Assembly (NCBI GenBank): GCA_017619655.1
Contig: JAFZRV010000003.1
Location: forward strand, 62,001-126,000
From: Bacteroidales bacterium
Lineage (GTDB): Bacteria; Bacteroidota; Bacteroidia; Bacteroidales; UBA932
Length of the DNA: 64,000 bases
Reading direction: 5' to 3'
This document shows positions 33,834 through 44,730 of the stretch, one piece after another (the stretch's first letter is position 1; the number at the start of each line of letters is the position of its first letter). A model generated the notes under the pieces. That model was not told the DNA's origin and did no database searches. It saw only the letters and a list, made by a program, of their open reading frames with translations. A program made the translations under genes and the position numbers.

Positions 33834-33872
33834 CAAAAGTAGCGAATAATCCCGAGATTATTCCTAATTTTG
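33834..33872. promoter_or_regulatory. Divergent ispD/mreB promoter region
   Basis: The minus-strand -7 box TACTTTTG (33834-33841) serves ispD and the plus-strand TAATTTTG (33865-33872) serves mreB. Between them lies a perfect inverted repeat, GAATAAT (33844-33850) and ATTATTC (33857-33863), which would overlap both promoters. The mreB start follows 36 bp after its -7 box. Confidence 0.55.
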
Positions 33873-33908
33873 TTCTTTGAACAATTGTCTAAAATCTGAA
33901 TCAATCAT

Positions 33909-34921
<1,013 letters not shown>

Positions 34922-34925
<4 letters not shown>

Positions 34926-35737
34926 ACAGCCGCAGCGGTCTCCTCTCGACGATTTCCGCCATCCTCCTGTTTCTCGCACTCACGTCCTTCTCCATCGTGC
35001 TGGTGGTGAAGAACGGTGTCGTGCAGCGCTTCAGGATCCTGGGGACCGCCCGCGACGTCCAGGCCTGGGTCTGGACCCGTACCAGCAACATCGACACGTA
35101 CTTCCACTACCGCAGCGAGAACCAGCGGCTCGCGGCGGAGAACCTGCAGCTGAAGCAGCAGCTGGCCCGCTACCAGACCGCCGAACGCGTGCTCGACAGT
35201 GTGGCCGTCCGAGTGGAGCCCGACTTCAGCTACCTGAGCGCCAACATCGTCAAGAACACCGTCGACCGCCAGCACAACCACCTGGTCATCGACCGTGGCA
35301 GCCAGGACGGCGTCGAGCCGGGCCTGGGCGTGGTGACCGCACGGGGCGTGGTCGGCATCGTCGGCGCCGTGGGCGAGCACTACGCCTACGTGATTTCCAT
35401 CCTGGGCGCCGGCCAGACCGTCAGCGCCAAGCTCGCCGCCAGCGGGGCCTTCGGTCCCATGACCTGGCCGGGCACGCGCCCCGACCGCATGCTCCTGCAG
35501 GAGATACCCGTGCATATCCAGGCCGCACCCGGCGACACCGTCGTCACCAGCGGCTATTCTACCCTCTACCCGCCCGACATCCCTGTCGGCAGCGTCGTAT
35601 CCGCCAAGGTCAGCCGGGGTTCTTCCCAGGAACTGACCGTCGCGCTGTTCGAGGACTTCAACACCCTCCACACCGTCTACGTGGTCCGCAACCGTCACCA
35701 AGCCGAAATCGAAGCGTTGTATGAGCAGGTCCCGTAG
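34922..35737 (+). CDS. mreC: Rod-shape-determining protein MreC
   Basis: A 271-residue bitopic protein with one N-terminal membrane helix (about 8-30), a coiled-coil (YRSENQRLAAENLQLKQQLARYQTAERVLD) and two periplasmic beta-barrel domains (SANIVKNTVDRQHNHLVIDRGSQDGVEPGLGVVTARGVVGIVG). MreC links MreB to PBP2 in the elongasome. It overlaps mreB by 4 bp and mreD by 17 bp, indicating tight translational coupling. Confidence 0.95.
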
Positions 35738-36227
35738 CATCCTTTTCTTCATCCTGGTGTTCCTGCTGCAGCTGGCCATCACCAACTACCTGAACCTGGG
35801 ACCCTGGATCACGATCAGCCTGATTCCCTTCCTGATCGTGCATATTCCCCTGCAGCGCTCACCCCACGCGGTGATGCTCTCCGCCTTCGGGCTGGGCCTG
35901 CTGCTCGACTGGCTGTCCGCCGGTGTGCTCGGCCTCAACGCCTTCGCCGCCGTCATGGCCGCCGCGCCGCGCCTGCCGCTCTACCGCCTGCTTGTCAACG
36001 GCGAGCGGGAAGACGCCGTCTGGTTCCCGCTCCTGCGGGAAACCGGCCTGCCGAAGTACTTCAACTACCTGCTCGCCCTCACGGCCGTCTACCTGGCCGC
36101 CTTCATCCTGCTCGACTGCGTGAGTGTCCGGCCCATCGGCTTCATCCTGGTCAAATTCGTCGCCAGCACCCTGGCCAGCACGCTGCCGGGCCTGCTGCTG
36201 GCCTATGCCTTCCAACGCCGGAGCTGA
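35721..36227 (+). CDS. mreD: Rod-shape-determining protein MreD
   Basis: A 168-residue hydrophobic protein with about five transmembrane segments, placed exactly where MreD belongs between mreC and PBP2. MreD sequences are poorly conserved, so the call rests on length, topology and gene order. Its start lies 17 bp inside mreC; 3 bp separate its stop from the PBP2 start. Confidence 0.88.
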   Translation: MSRSRSILFFILVFLLQLAITNYLNLGPWITISLIPFLIVHIPLQRSPHAVMLSAFGLGLLLDWLSAGVLGLNAFAAVMAAAPRLPLYRLLVNGEREDAVWFPLLRETGLPKYFNYLLALTAVYLAAFILLDCVSVRPIGFILVKFVASTLASTLPGLLLAYAFQRRS

Positions 36228-36230
36228 GCC

Positions 36231-38075
36231 ATGGACACGTTTCAGAACCGCCGCGGCATCCTGGTCATCGCCATCGTCATCGTTTTCGCGGTGATTGCCT
36301 TCCGGCTGTTCCAGGTGCAGATCCTCGACAAGGAATACCGCGTCACGGCCGAGAACAACGCGCTCAAGTACGAGACGCTCTATCCTGCCCGGGGCCGCAT
36401 CCTCGACCGGAACGGCGACGTGCTCGTGGACAACAAGCTGACCTACGACATCATGGTCACGCCCATCGACGTGACCCCCTTCGATACCCTCGCCTTCTGC
36501 CGCATCTTCGACCTCGACACGGCCTTCGTCCACGAGAAGTTCCGGGAATACCGCCGCTACCGCCGGCGCATCGGCTACCAGAGCCTGGTTTTCTGCCGGC
36601 AGGTGACCAGCGAGCAGTACAACATGTTCATCGAGAAGAACTACCAGTTCCCCGGCTTTTCCGGCGTCCGCCGCACCTCCCGTTCCTACCCCCATGCGGG
36701 CGGCGGCAACCTCTATGGCTACATCTCCGAAGTCGACCCGGCCTACCTCAAGGAGCACCCCGAATACCGGAGCGGCGACTACGTGGGCAAGACCGGCATG
36801 GAAGAATCCTACGAGACGCTGCTGCGGGGCGAGAAGGGCTATAACATCTACCTGCGCGACGCCCACGGCCGCATCAAGCAGCACTACGAGGACGGCGCCT
36901 ACGACAAGGAAGCCGTCGCCGGCACCGACGTGACCACCACCATCGACGGCGTGCTGCAGGCCTACGGGGAGCAGCTGATGAAGAACAAGGTGGGGTCGCT
37001 GGTGGCCATCGAGCCGGCCACGGGCGAGATCCTCACCATGGTCTCGAGCCCGGGCATCGACGTCAGCCTGCTGGCCGACATCAACAAGCACTACAAGGAC
37101 ATCGTCAGCGACCCGTACAAGCCCATGTTCAACCGGGCCGTCCAGTCGCCCCAGCCGCCGGGCAGCGTCTTCAAGCTGGTCAACGGCCTGATCGGCCTGC
37201 AGGAAGGCGTGCTCACCCCGAACACCCTCTACGGCTGCAACCGCGGCTACGTGGTGGGTAACCTGCGGGTGGGCTGCCACGGGCACCCGAGCCCCATCAA
37301 CCTGTACCAGTCCATCATGATGTCGTGCAACGCGTATTACTGCTACGTGTTCCGCTCCATCCTCGACAACCCGAAATACGGCTCGGTGCGCGCGGGCTTC
37401 GAGAAGTGGAAGGAATACACCGCCAGCTTCGGTTTCGGGCAGAAGCTCAACACGGACATTCCGGGCGAGAAGGCCGGCACCATGCCCTCCGCGGAGCGCT
37501 ACGACAAGATCCATGGCAAGGACCGCTGGAAATCCCTTTCCATCATCTCGCTGTCCATCGGGCAGGGCGAGATCGGCTGCACGCCGCTGCACCTGGCCAA
37601 CCTGGCCGCCACCATCGCCAACCGGGGCTGGTTCTACACCCCGCACCTGCAGAAGGACACGCCGGAATGCCCCATCGACGGGCGCTTCAAGGAGCGGCAC
37701 TACACGATGGTCGACACCACCCACTTCGAGGACATCGTCAAGGGCATGGAGATGGCCATCAACTACACGGGCGGCGGCGCCACCGCCACCATCGCCCGCA
37801 TCCCCGGCGTCATCGCCTGCGGCAAGACCGGCACGGCCCAGAACCCGCACGGCGACGACCACTCCGTCTTCATCACCTTCGCCCCGAAAGACGATCCGAA
37901 GATCGCCGTGGTGGCATACGTGGAGAACGGCGGTTTCGGCGCCACCTGGGCGGCGCCCATCGCCTCCCTGCTGGTGGAGAAATACCTCAACGGTGAGATT
38001 GCGCCGGAGCGCAAGGCACTGGAACAGCGCGTCTTCGACGGCAATCTCATCTACAAAGTCAAAGTGAAACGCTAG
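36231..38075 (+). CDS. mrdA: Penicillin-binding protein 2 (elongasome transpeptidase)
   Basis: A 614-residue class B PBP that cross-links peptidoglycan during elongation together with RodA. One N-terminal membrane helix (GILVIAIVIVFAVIAFRLFQVQIL) is followed by the dimerisation domain (LYPARGRILDRNGDVLVDN) and the transpeptidase domain. The nucleophile is in PGSVFKLVNGL (SxxK), a Ser-Cys-Asn-type motif appears in MMSCNAYYC, and the KTG motif is in GKTGTAQNPHG. It lies 3 bp after mreD and 3 bp before rodA. Confidence 0.95.
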   Translation: MDTFQNRRGILVIAIVIVFAVIAFRLFQVQILDKEYRVTAENNALKYETLYPARGRILDRNGDVLVDNKLTYDIMVTPIDVTPFDTLAFCRIFDLDTAFVHEKFREYRRYRRRIGYQSLVFCRQVTSEQYNMFIEKNYQFPGFSGVRRTSRSYPHAGGGNLYGYISEVDPAYLKEHPEYRSGDYVGKTGMEESYETLLRGEKGYNIYLRDAHGRIKQHYEDGAYDKEAVAGTDVTTTIDGVLQAYGEQLMKNKVGSLVAIEPATGEILTMVSSPGIDVSLLADINKHYKDIVSDPYKPMFNRAVQSPQPPGSVFKLVNGLIGLQEGVLTPNTLYGCNRGYVVGNLRVGCHGHPSPINLYQSIMMSCNAYYCYVFRSILDNPKYGSVRAGFEKWKEYTASFGFGQKLNTDIPGEKAGTMPSAERYDKIHGKDRWKSLSIISLSIGQGEIGCTPLHLANLAATIANRGWFYTPHLQKDTPECPIDGRFKERHYTMVDTTHFEDIVKGMEMAINYTGGGATATIARIPGVIACGKTGTAQNPHGDDHSVFITFAPKDDPKIAVVAYVENGGFGATWAAPIASLLVEKYLNGEIAPERKALEQRVFDGNLIYKVKVKR

Positions 38076-38078
38076 CCT

Positions 38079-39506
38079 ATGCCCGAAGCCCTCTACAAGA
38101 AAATCGACTGGGTGATCGCCGGCATCTGGCTGCTGCTGGTGGTCTTCGGCTGGATGAACATCTTCGCTTCGTCCGTGTCGGAAGACGGCTTCGTGTTCAG
38201 CCTCAAGGAAAAATACATCATGGACCTGATCTGGGTCGCCACCGCGCTGACGCTGGGCATCCTCATCCTGTTCGTGATCCCGTCGAACCTCTACCCGACC
38301 ATCGCCCTGCCCTTCTACGGGCTGATGGTCCTGCTGCTGGTGGCCGTCGCCTTCGTGGGCGTGGAGGTCAACGGCTCGAAATCCTGGTTCGCCCTCGGGC
38401 CGTTCCGGCTCCAGCCGGCCGAGTTCTCCAAGATCGCCACGGCCCTGCTGCTGGCCCAGGTCATGAGCAAGTACGGCTTCAGTTTCAGCAAGTTCCGTGA
38501 CACCCTTCGCGTCGCCGTCGTCCTGGCGCTGCCCATGCTGGCCATCCTGCTGGAAAAGGAGACGGGCTCCGCGCTGGTCTACCTGGGCTACCTGTTGGTC
38601 TGCTACCGCGAAGGCATGACGGGATGGCTTCTGGTCATCGGCCTGCTGGCCATCGTGTTCTTCATCGTGACGCTGGTCTTTTCACCCTTCGTCGCGATCC
38701 TGGTGCTGCTGGCCCTCACGGGCATAGCCTGCAGCTTCCATGTCCGGAAACCCTTGCAGGGCGGACTCATCACGGCGCTGGGCGTGGCCCTGCTGGTCTT
38801 CCTGCCGCGGCTCATGCAGCTGGAAGCCTTTTCCTTCCTGAACCGCTTCGAGCCCGAAATGTGGCTGGCCCTGCTCTCCGGCGCGGCGGCGCTGACCCTG
38901 GCCGTGGTCTTCTGGTTCCGGCGCCAGCGCGAGCTCCGCAACCTGATGCTGGGTTTCCTGCTGGGCCTGCTGCTGATCTTCTCGGTGGAATTCGTCTTCA
39001 CCAAGGTGCTCAAGGAGCACCAGCGCGCCCGCATCGAAGTGCTGCTGGGCATCAAGGAAGATCCGATGGGCGTGGGCTACAACGTGCACCAGTCGCTGGT
39101 GGCCATCGGATCGGGCGGCCTGAGCGGCAAGGGATTCCTGGGCGGCACGCAGACCCGCTTCGACTTCGTGCCGGAGCAGAGCACCGATTTCATCTTCTGC
39201 ACCATCGGCGAGGAATGGGGCCTGATCGGCACGCTGGCCGTCCTGGCGGTCTACCTGGTGCTCATCCTGCGCCTGATCGCCACGGCGGAGAAGCAGAAAG
39301 ACCACTTTGCGCGCATCTACGGCTGGTGCGTGGCGTGCTGCCTGCTGATGCACGTGGTCATCAACATCTGCATGACCATCGGCCTGATGCCGGTCATCGG
39401 CATCCCGCTGCCCATGCTCAGCTACGGCGGCTCCTCGCTCTGGGCGTTCACCATATTGATCTTCATCTTCCTCCGGCTCGACCTGGACCAAAAGAAATAC
39501 CAATAG
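38079..39506 (+). CDS. rodA: Rod-shape peptidoglycan glycosyltransferase RodA
   Basis: A 475-residue SEDS-family glycosyltransferase with about ten transmembrane helices that polymerises glycan strands for PBP2. SEDS landmarks include VEVNGSKSWFALGPFRLQPAEFSKIA and the C-terminal EQSTDFIFCTIGEEWGLIG and GIPLPMLSYGGSSLW. It is longer than many RodA proteins (about 370-430 residues) because of an added central hydrophobic block near residues 190-300. It is the last gene of the mre operon; gcvP has its own promoter downstream. Confidence 0.95.
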   Translation: MPEALYKKIDWVIAGIWLLLVVFGWMNIFASSVSEDGFVFSLKEKYIMDLIWVATALTLGILILFVIPSNLYPTIALPFYGLMVLLLVAVAFVGVEVNGSKSWFALGPFRLQPAEFSKIATALLLAQVMSKYGFSFSKFRDTLRVAVVLALPMLAILLEKETGSALVYLGYLLVCYREGMTGWLLVIGLLAIVFFIVTLVFSPFVAILVLLALTGIACSFHVRKPLQGGLITALGVALLVFLPRLMQLEAFSFLNRFEPEMWLALLSGAAALTLAVVFWFRRQRELRNLMLGFLLGLLLIFSVEFVFTKVLKEHQRARIEVLLGIKEDPMGVGYNVHQSLVAIGSGGLSGKGFLGGTQTRFDFVPEQSTDFIFCTIGEEWGLIGTLAVLAVYLVLILRLIATAEKQKDHFARIYGWCVACCLLMHVVINICMTIGLMPVIGIPLPMLSYGGSSLWAFTILIFIFLRLDLDQKKYQ

Positions 39507-39516
39507 ATATTTTGAT

Positions 39517-39524
39517 TAAATTTG
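39517..39524 (+). promoter_or_regulatory. -7 promoter box of gcvP
   Basis: TAAATTTG is a full match to TAnnTTTG just after the rodA stop, 38 bp before the gcvP ATG. It suggests gcvP is not merely the tail of the mre operon. Confidence 0.55.
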
Positions 39525-39562
39525 TAGATTGAATCCGAATTCACATCATAACACTATATCCT

Positions 39563-42373
<2,811 letters not shown>

Positions 42374-42389
42374 TGTAATTTGTCATACC

Positions 42390-42878
42390 ATGAAAAAACT
42401 GATCCTTTCCCTCGTCGCCGTGTTTGCCCTGAGCTTCGCCGTTCAGGCACAGGACTACGATTTCACCGGCGGTGTCCGTGCCGGCTATGGCGCTGCCTTC
42501 TCCCTGGAAGCGAGCGGCCAGGCCTTCGTCAACGACATCAACCGAATTGAGCTGGACCTCGGCATCCGCTTTCAGAACCACTTGCGGACAATCTCCGACT
42601 ACGACATCTACTACCATATGGGTCCGATCCTTTCCACTTCCTACCAGTGGCACTGGTTCCTGGCCGGCGGTTTCGGTGTCTACGGCGGTCCCGCCCTGCA
42701 GTTCTCCCTGCCCAACTGGCACCATTTCAGCATGGGTGCCGGCGGGCAGCTGGGCTTTGACTACCAGTTCGATTCCCCGTTCCAGCTAGCGCTCGATTTC
42801 CGGCCAATCTACAACTTCTTCGGTCCTTTCAAAGGCTTCGACCCGAATGTGGGCATCGGCCTTCGCTACGCGTTCTAG
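42390..42878 (+). CDS. Small outer-membrane beta-barrel-like protein
   Basis: A 162-residue protein with a cleavable signal peptide (MKKLILSLVAVFALSFAVQA|Q) and alternating amphipathic strands rich in Tyr, Trp, Phe and Gly (GGVRAGYGAAFSL, YYHMGPILSTSYQWHWFLAGGFGVYGGPALQFSL, LGFDYQF). The terminus GIGLRYAF ends in Phe, as in barrel proteins recognised by BamA. It resembles small porin-like or OmpW/opacity-type barrels, but no family is certain. The start at 42390 is chosen because it opens the signal peptide. It ends before a bidirectional terminator. Confidence 0.8.
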   Translation: MKKLILSLVAVFALSFAVQAQDYDFTGGVRAGYGAAFSLEASGQAFVNDINRIELDLGIRFQNHLRTISDYDIYYHMGPILSTSYQWHWFLAGGFGVYGGPALQFSLPNWHHFSMGAGGQLGFDYQFDSPFQLALDFRPIYNFFGPFKGFDPNVGIGLRYAF

Positions 42879-42900
42879 ACGGGGCTCTGCCTGTAAAAAA

Positions 42901-42924
42901 AGGAGTGACTCGAAAGTCACTCCT
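42901..42924. terminator. Bidirectional intrinsic terminator
   Basis: AGGAGTGACT (42901-42910) and AGTCACTCCT (42915-42924) are perfect 10-bp arms with a CGAA tetraloop, preceded by a run of A and followed by TTCTTTTTT. It serves the outer-membrane protein gene and the convergent SPFH operon; the stop codon of the Arc-like gene lies within the hairpin. Confidence 0.88.
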
Positions 42925-43084
42925 TCTTTTTTGGTTTGCGGCCGGCACGGCGCAAGGCGTCGTCGATGATCCACTGCAACTGGCCGTTGATGCTGCGGAA
43001 CTCATCGGCCGACCATCGCTCGAGGGCATCCATGGTCTGCGCATCGACGCGCAGGACAAATGTCCGGGTCCCTTCCTTTGCCAT
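42917..43084 (-). CDS. Arc-family (ribbon-helix-helix) DNA-binding protein
   Basis: A 55-residue gene, easy to overlook because of its size, read from the ATG at 43084 to the TGA at 42917. The protein starts MAKEGTRTFVLRVDAQTMDALERW and continues with a helix containing RSINGQLQWIIDDALRRAG, then a Lys-rich tail (KPKKKE). The RTFVLRVD strand followed by two helices is the Arc/MetJ ribbon-helix-helix pattern, and the NGQLQWIIDDALR helix is typical of Arc-like proteins. It begins 2 bp after the SPFH stop, so both are in one operon. A perfect 18-bp-arm palindrome at the SPFH start is the obvious candidate for its binding site; that is inference. Confidence 0.85.
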   Translation of the reverse strand: MAKEGTRTFVLRVDAQTMDALERWSADEFRSINGQLQWIIDDALRRAGRKPKKKE

Positions 43085-43086
43085 GA

Positions 43087-44025
43087 TCAGTTGTACAGCG
43101 AACCGGCATTGACGACCGGCTGGGCGTTGTCTTCCGAGCAGAGCACCACGAGCAGGTTGCTCACCATGGTGGCCTTGCGCTCTTCGTCGAGTTCCACCAC
43201 GCCCTCCTTCTTGAGCTGGTCGAGGGCCATCTTCACCATCGAAACGGCGCCTTCGACAATCTTCTCGCGGGCGGCGATGATAGCGTCGGCCTGCTGGCGG
43301 CGCAGCATCACGGCCGCGATTTCCGGCGCATAGGCCAGGTAATTGATGCGGGCCTCGACGGCCTCGATACCGGCGATGGAGAGGCGTTCGTTCAGCGTGC
43401 GGGTCAGTTCATCGTTGATCTCGTCGGCGCCGGAACGGAGGGTCACGTCGTTCTCGTCGGGGTTGCTGTTCTCGTCGTAGTTGTAGTTGCCGGCCACCTG
43501 ACGGAGCGCCGCGTCGGCCTGCACCTTCACGAAGCTCTCGAAGGCCTTCATCGTAGAGCTCAGGCTGCCCTGGGTGCTCATGGTCTGCGAGTCGATCTCG
43601 AAGAGGCTCTTATACACGTCTTTCACGCGCCAGACCAGCACCAGGCCGATCATGATCGGGTTGCCGCTCTTGTCGTTGACCTTGATGGCTTCCGCGTCGA
43701 AGTTGCGCGCGCGCAGCGAGACGCGTTTCTTGGAGAGCAGCGGGTTGACGTACCAGAAGCCGTTCTGGCGGAAGGTACCGACATATTTGCCGAAAAAGAC
43801 CAACGCACGCGCCTCGTTGGGTTCCAGTTTCATCATGCCGACACTCAGCAGGATGATGAGCAGGAACGTGACGGGGATCGTGATGCCGAAAACCAGGTCG
43901 GGACGCGACGAGGCGGCCGCCTTGTTGAAGATGACGATGTCGGCCGCAATGATGGCCAGGATCAGGAACAGCGCGATAAAACCGCTGATCTTGAAGCCTT
44001 TGAATTCAAATTCCTTGGAGGTCAT
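43087..44025 (-). CDS. SPFH/Band 7 (prohibitin-stomatin) domain membrane protein
   Basis: A 312-residue protein with two N-terminal membrane segments (about 12-32 and 40-65) followed by an SPFH domain: MKLEPNEARALVFFGKYVGTFRQNGFWYVNPLLSKKRVSLRARNFD and MIGLVLVWRVKD. An Ala/Glu-rich helical region follows (LRRQQADAIIAAREKIVEGAVSMVKMALDQL), the part that oligomerises in flotillin-like proteins. SPFH proteins form ring-like scaffolds that organise membrane microdomains and proteases. It is coupled to an Arc-like DNA-binding protein by a 2-bp gap, and its start codon lies at the edge of a 39-bp palindrome. Confidence 0.92.
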   Translation of the reverse strand: MTSKEFEFKGFKISGFIALFLILAIIAADIVIFNKAAASSRPDLVFGITIPVTFLLIILLSVGMMKLEPNEARALVFFGKYVGTFRQNGFWYVNPLLSKKRVSLRARNFDAEAIKVNDKSGNPIMIGLVLVWRVKDVYKSLFEIDSQTMSTQGSLSSTMKAFESFVKVQADAALRQVAGNYNYDENSNPDENDVTLRSGADEINDELTRTLNERLSIAGIEAVEARINYLAYAPEIAAVMLRRQQADAIIAAREKIVEGAVSMVKMALDQLKKEGVVELDEERKATMVSNLLVVLCSEDNAQPVVNAGSLYN

Positions 44026-44061
44026 ATCTTTGTAATATCATTTTGATATTACAAAGATATG
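44023..44061. promoter_or_regulatory. 39-bp perfect palindrome with promoter boxes, operator candidate of the SPFH-Arc operon
   Basis: CATATCTTTGTAATATCA (44023-44040) and its exact reverse complement (44044-44061) flank a TTT centre. Each arm contains TATCTTTG, a full -7 box, so promoters could fire in both directions. The left end is the SPFH start codon. The minus-strand -7 box (44059 to 44052) lies 26 bp upstream of that ATG. The outer 10 bp of each arm equal the arms of the toxin-antitoxin operator at 5612-5642. Confidence 0.75.
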
Positions 44062-44076
44062 ATAAAAATCGGTAAC

Positions 44077-44156
44077 CTGGCACAAAAATCGGCCGATTTG
44101 TGCCACACTCACGTAAAAACGCCGTCCGTGGCACAAATAAGGCGTTTTTTGTGGCA
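44077..44156. repeat. REP dimer A (two 28-bp palindromes, 51-bp period)
   Basis: Two units of the form TGGCACAAA-N10-TTTGTGCCA lie at 44078-44105 and 44129-44156 (the second ends TTTGTGGCA). The whole 80 bp is an inverted copy of 49981-50060 with 76 of 80 bases identical, including the 23-bp spacer with one difference. It starts 20 bp beyond the stop of the 184-residue gene and 15 bp from the SPFH palindrome. It is probably a mobilised product of the RAYT-type transposase at 50154-51137. Confidence 0.85.
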
Positions 44157-44175
44157 GCGGACGCGAAGAGGCCGC

Positions 44176-44730
44176 TTAGTTCAGCCTTTCGAGTTTGTAG
44201 CCCAGAAGGAAGAGTTCGATGGAGGCGCCGATGCGGTAGAGGACCTGAACGGTGCGGGCGAAGCTGTAATAGGCGCGGGGGCTCTGGGGCTCGATGTGCT
44301 CGTGGCGAAGGGTGGAGAGGGCCTCGGTGGCGCAGGCGGAGAGCATATCCGCGATGCGGCGGGCCTGCTCGCTGTCGAGCTCGTAGCCCAGGACCTGGGC
44401 CGTGATCCGTTCGTCCATGTCGTCGAAACCGTGCGGGCCCTGCAGGTCCGCATAGGAGACCTGCTGGTAGGTCTGCCAGTCGACGTCCCAGAACTTGGCG
44501 ATGGCCATGCCCAGATAGCCGGCCCAGGCCAGGGCGGCCTCCGGGTATTGCCGGTACTCGCGCACGGCATCCGTCAGATAAGGTTTGGCGAGCGTATCGG
44601 TGAACTTGAAGTCGATGTCGTCGTTCTCCAGCAGCTGGCCGTCCATCATTCCGTGGGCCGTGCACAGGCGCACCAGGCTGTCCTGCAGCCGTTGCTCATA
44701 GGCACTGAGGTATTCCGATTCGTCCATCAT
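44176..44730 (-). CDS. Conserved protein of unknown function
   Basis: A 184-residue, probably soluble protein without signal peptide. It is mostly helical by eye (MDESEYLSAYEQRLQDSLVRLCTAHGMMDGQLL; SEQARRIADMLSACATEALSTL) and begins acidic. No family or catalytic motif was recognised. The start at 44730 overlaps the stop of the upstream arylsulfotransferase-like gene (ATGA), so the two are translationally coupled and may act together. Its 3' end is followed by a REP dimer. Confidence 0.75.
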   Translation of the reverse strand: MMDESEYLSAYEQRLQDSLVRLCTAHGMMDGQLLENDDIDFKFTDTLAKPYLTDAVREYRQYPEAALAWAGYLGMAIAKFWDVDWQTYQQVSYADLQGPHGFDDMDERITAQVLGYELDSEQARRIADMLSACATEALSTLRHEHIEPQSPRAYYSFARTVQVLYRIGASIELFLLGYKLERLN

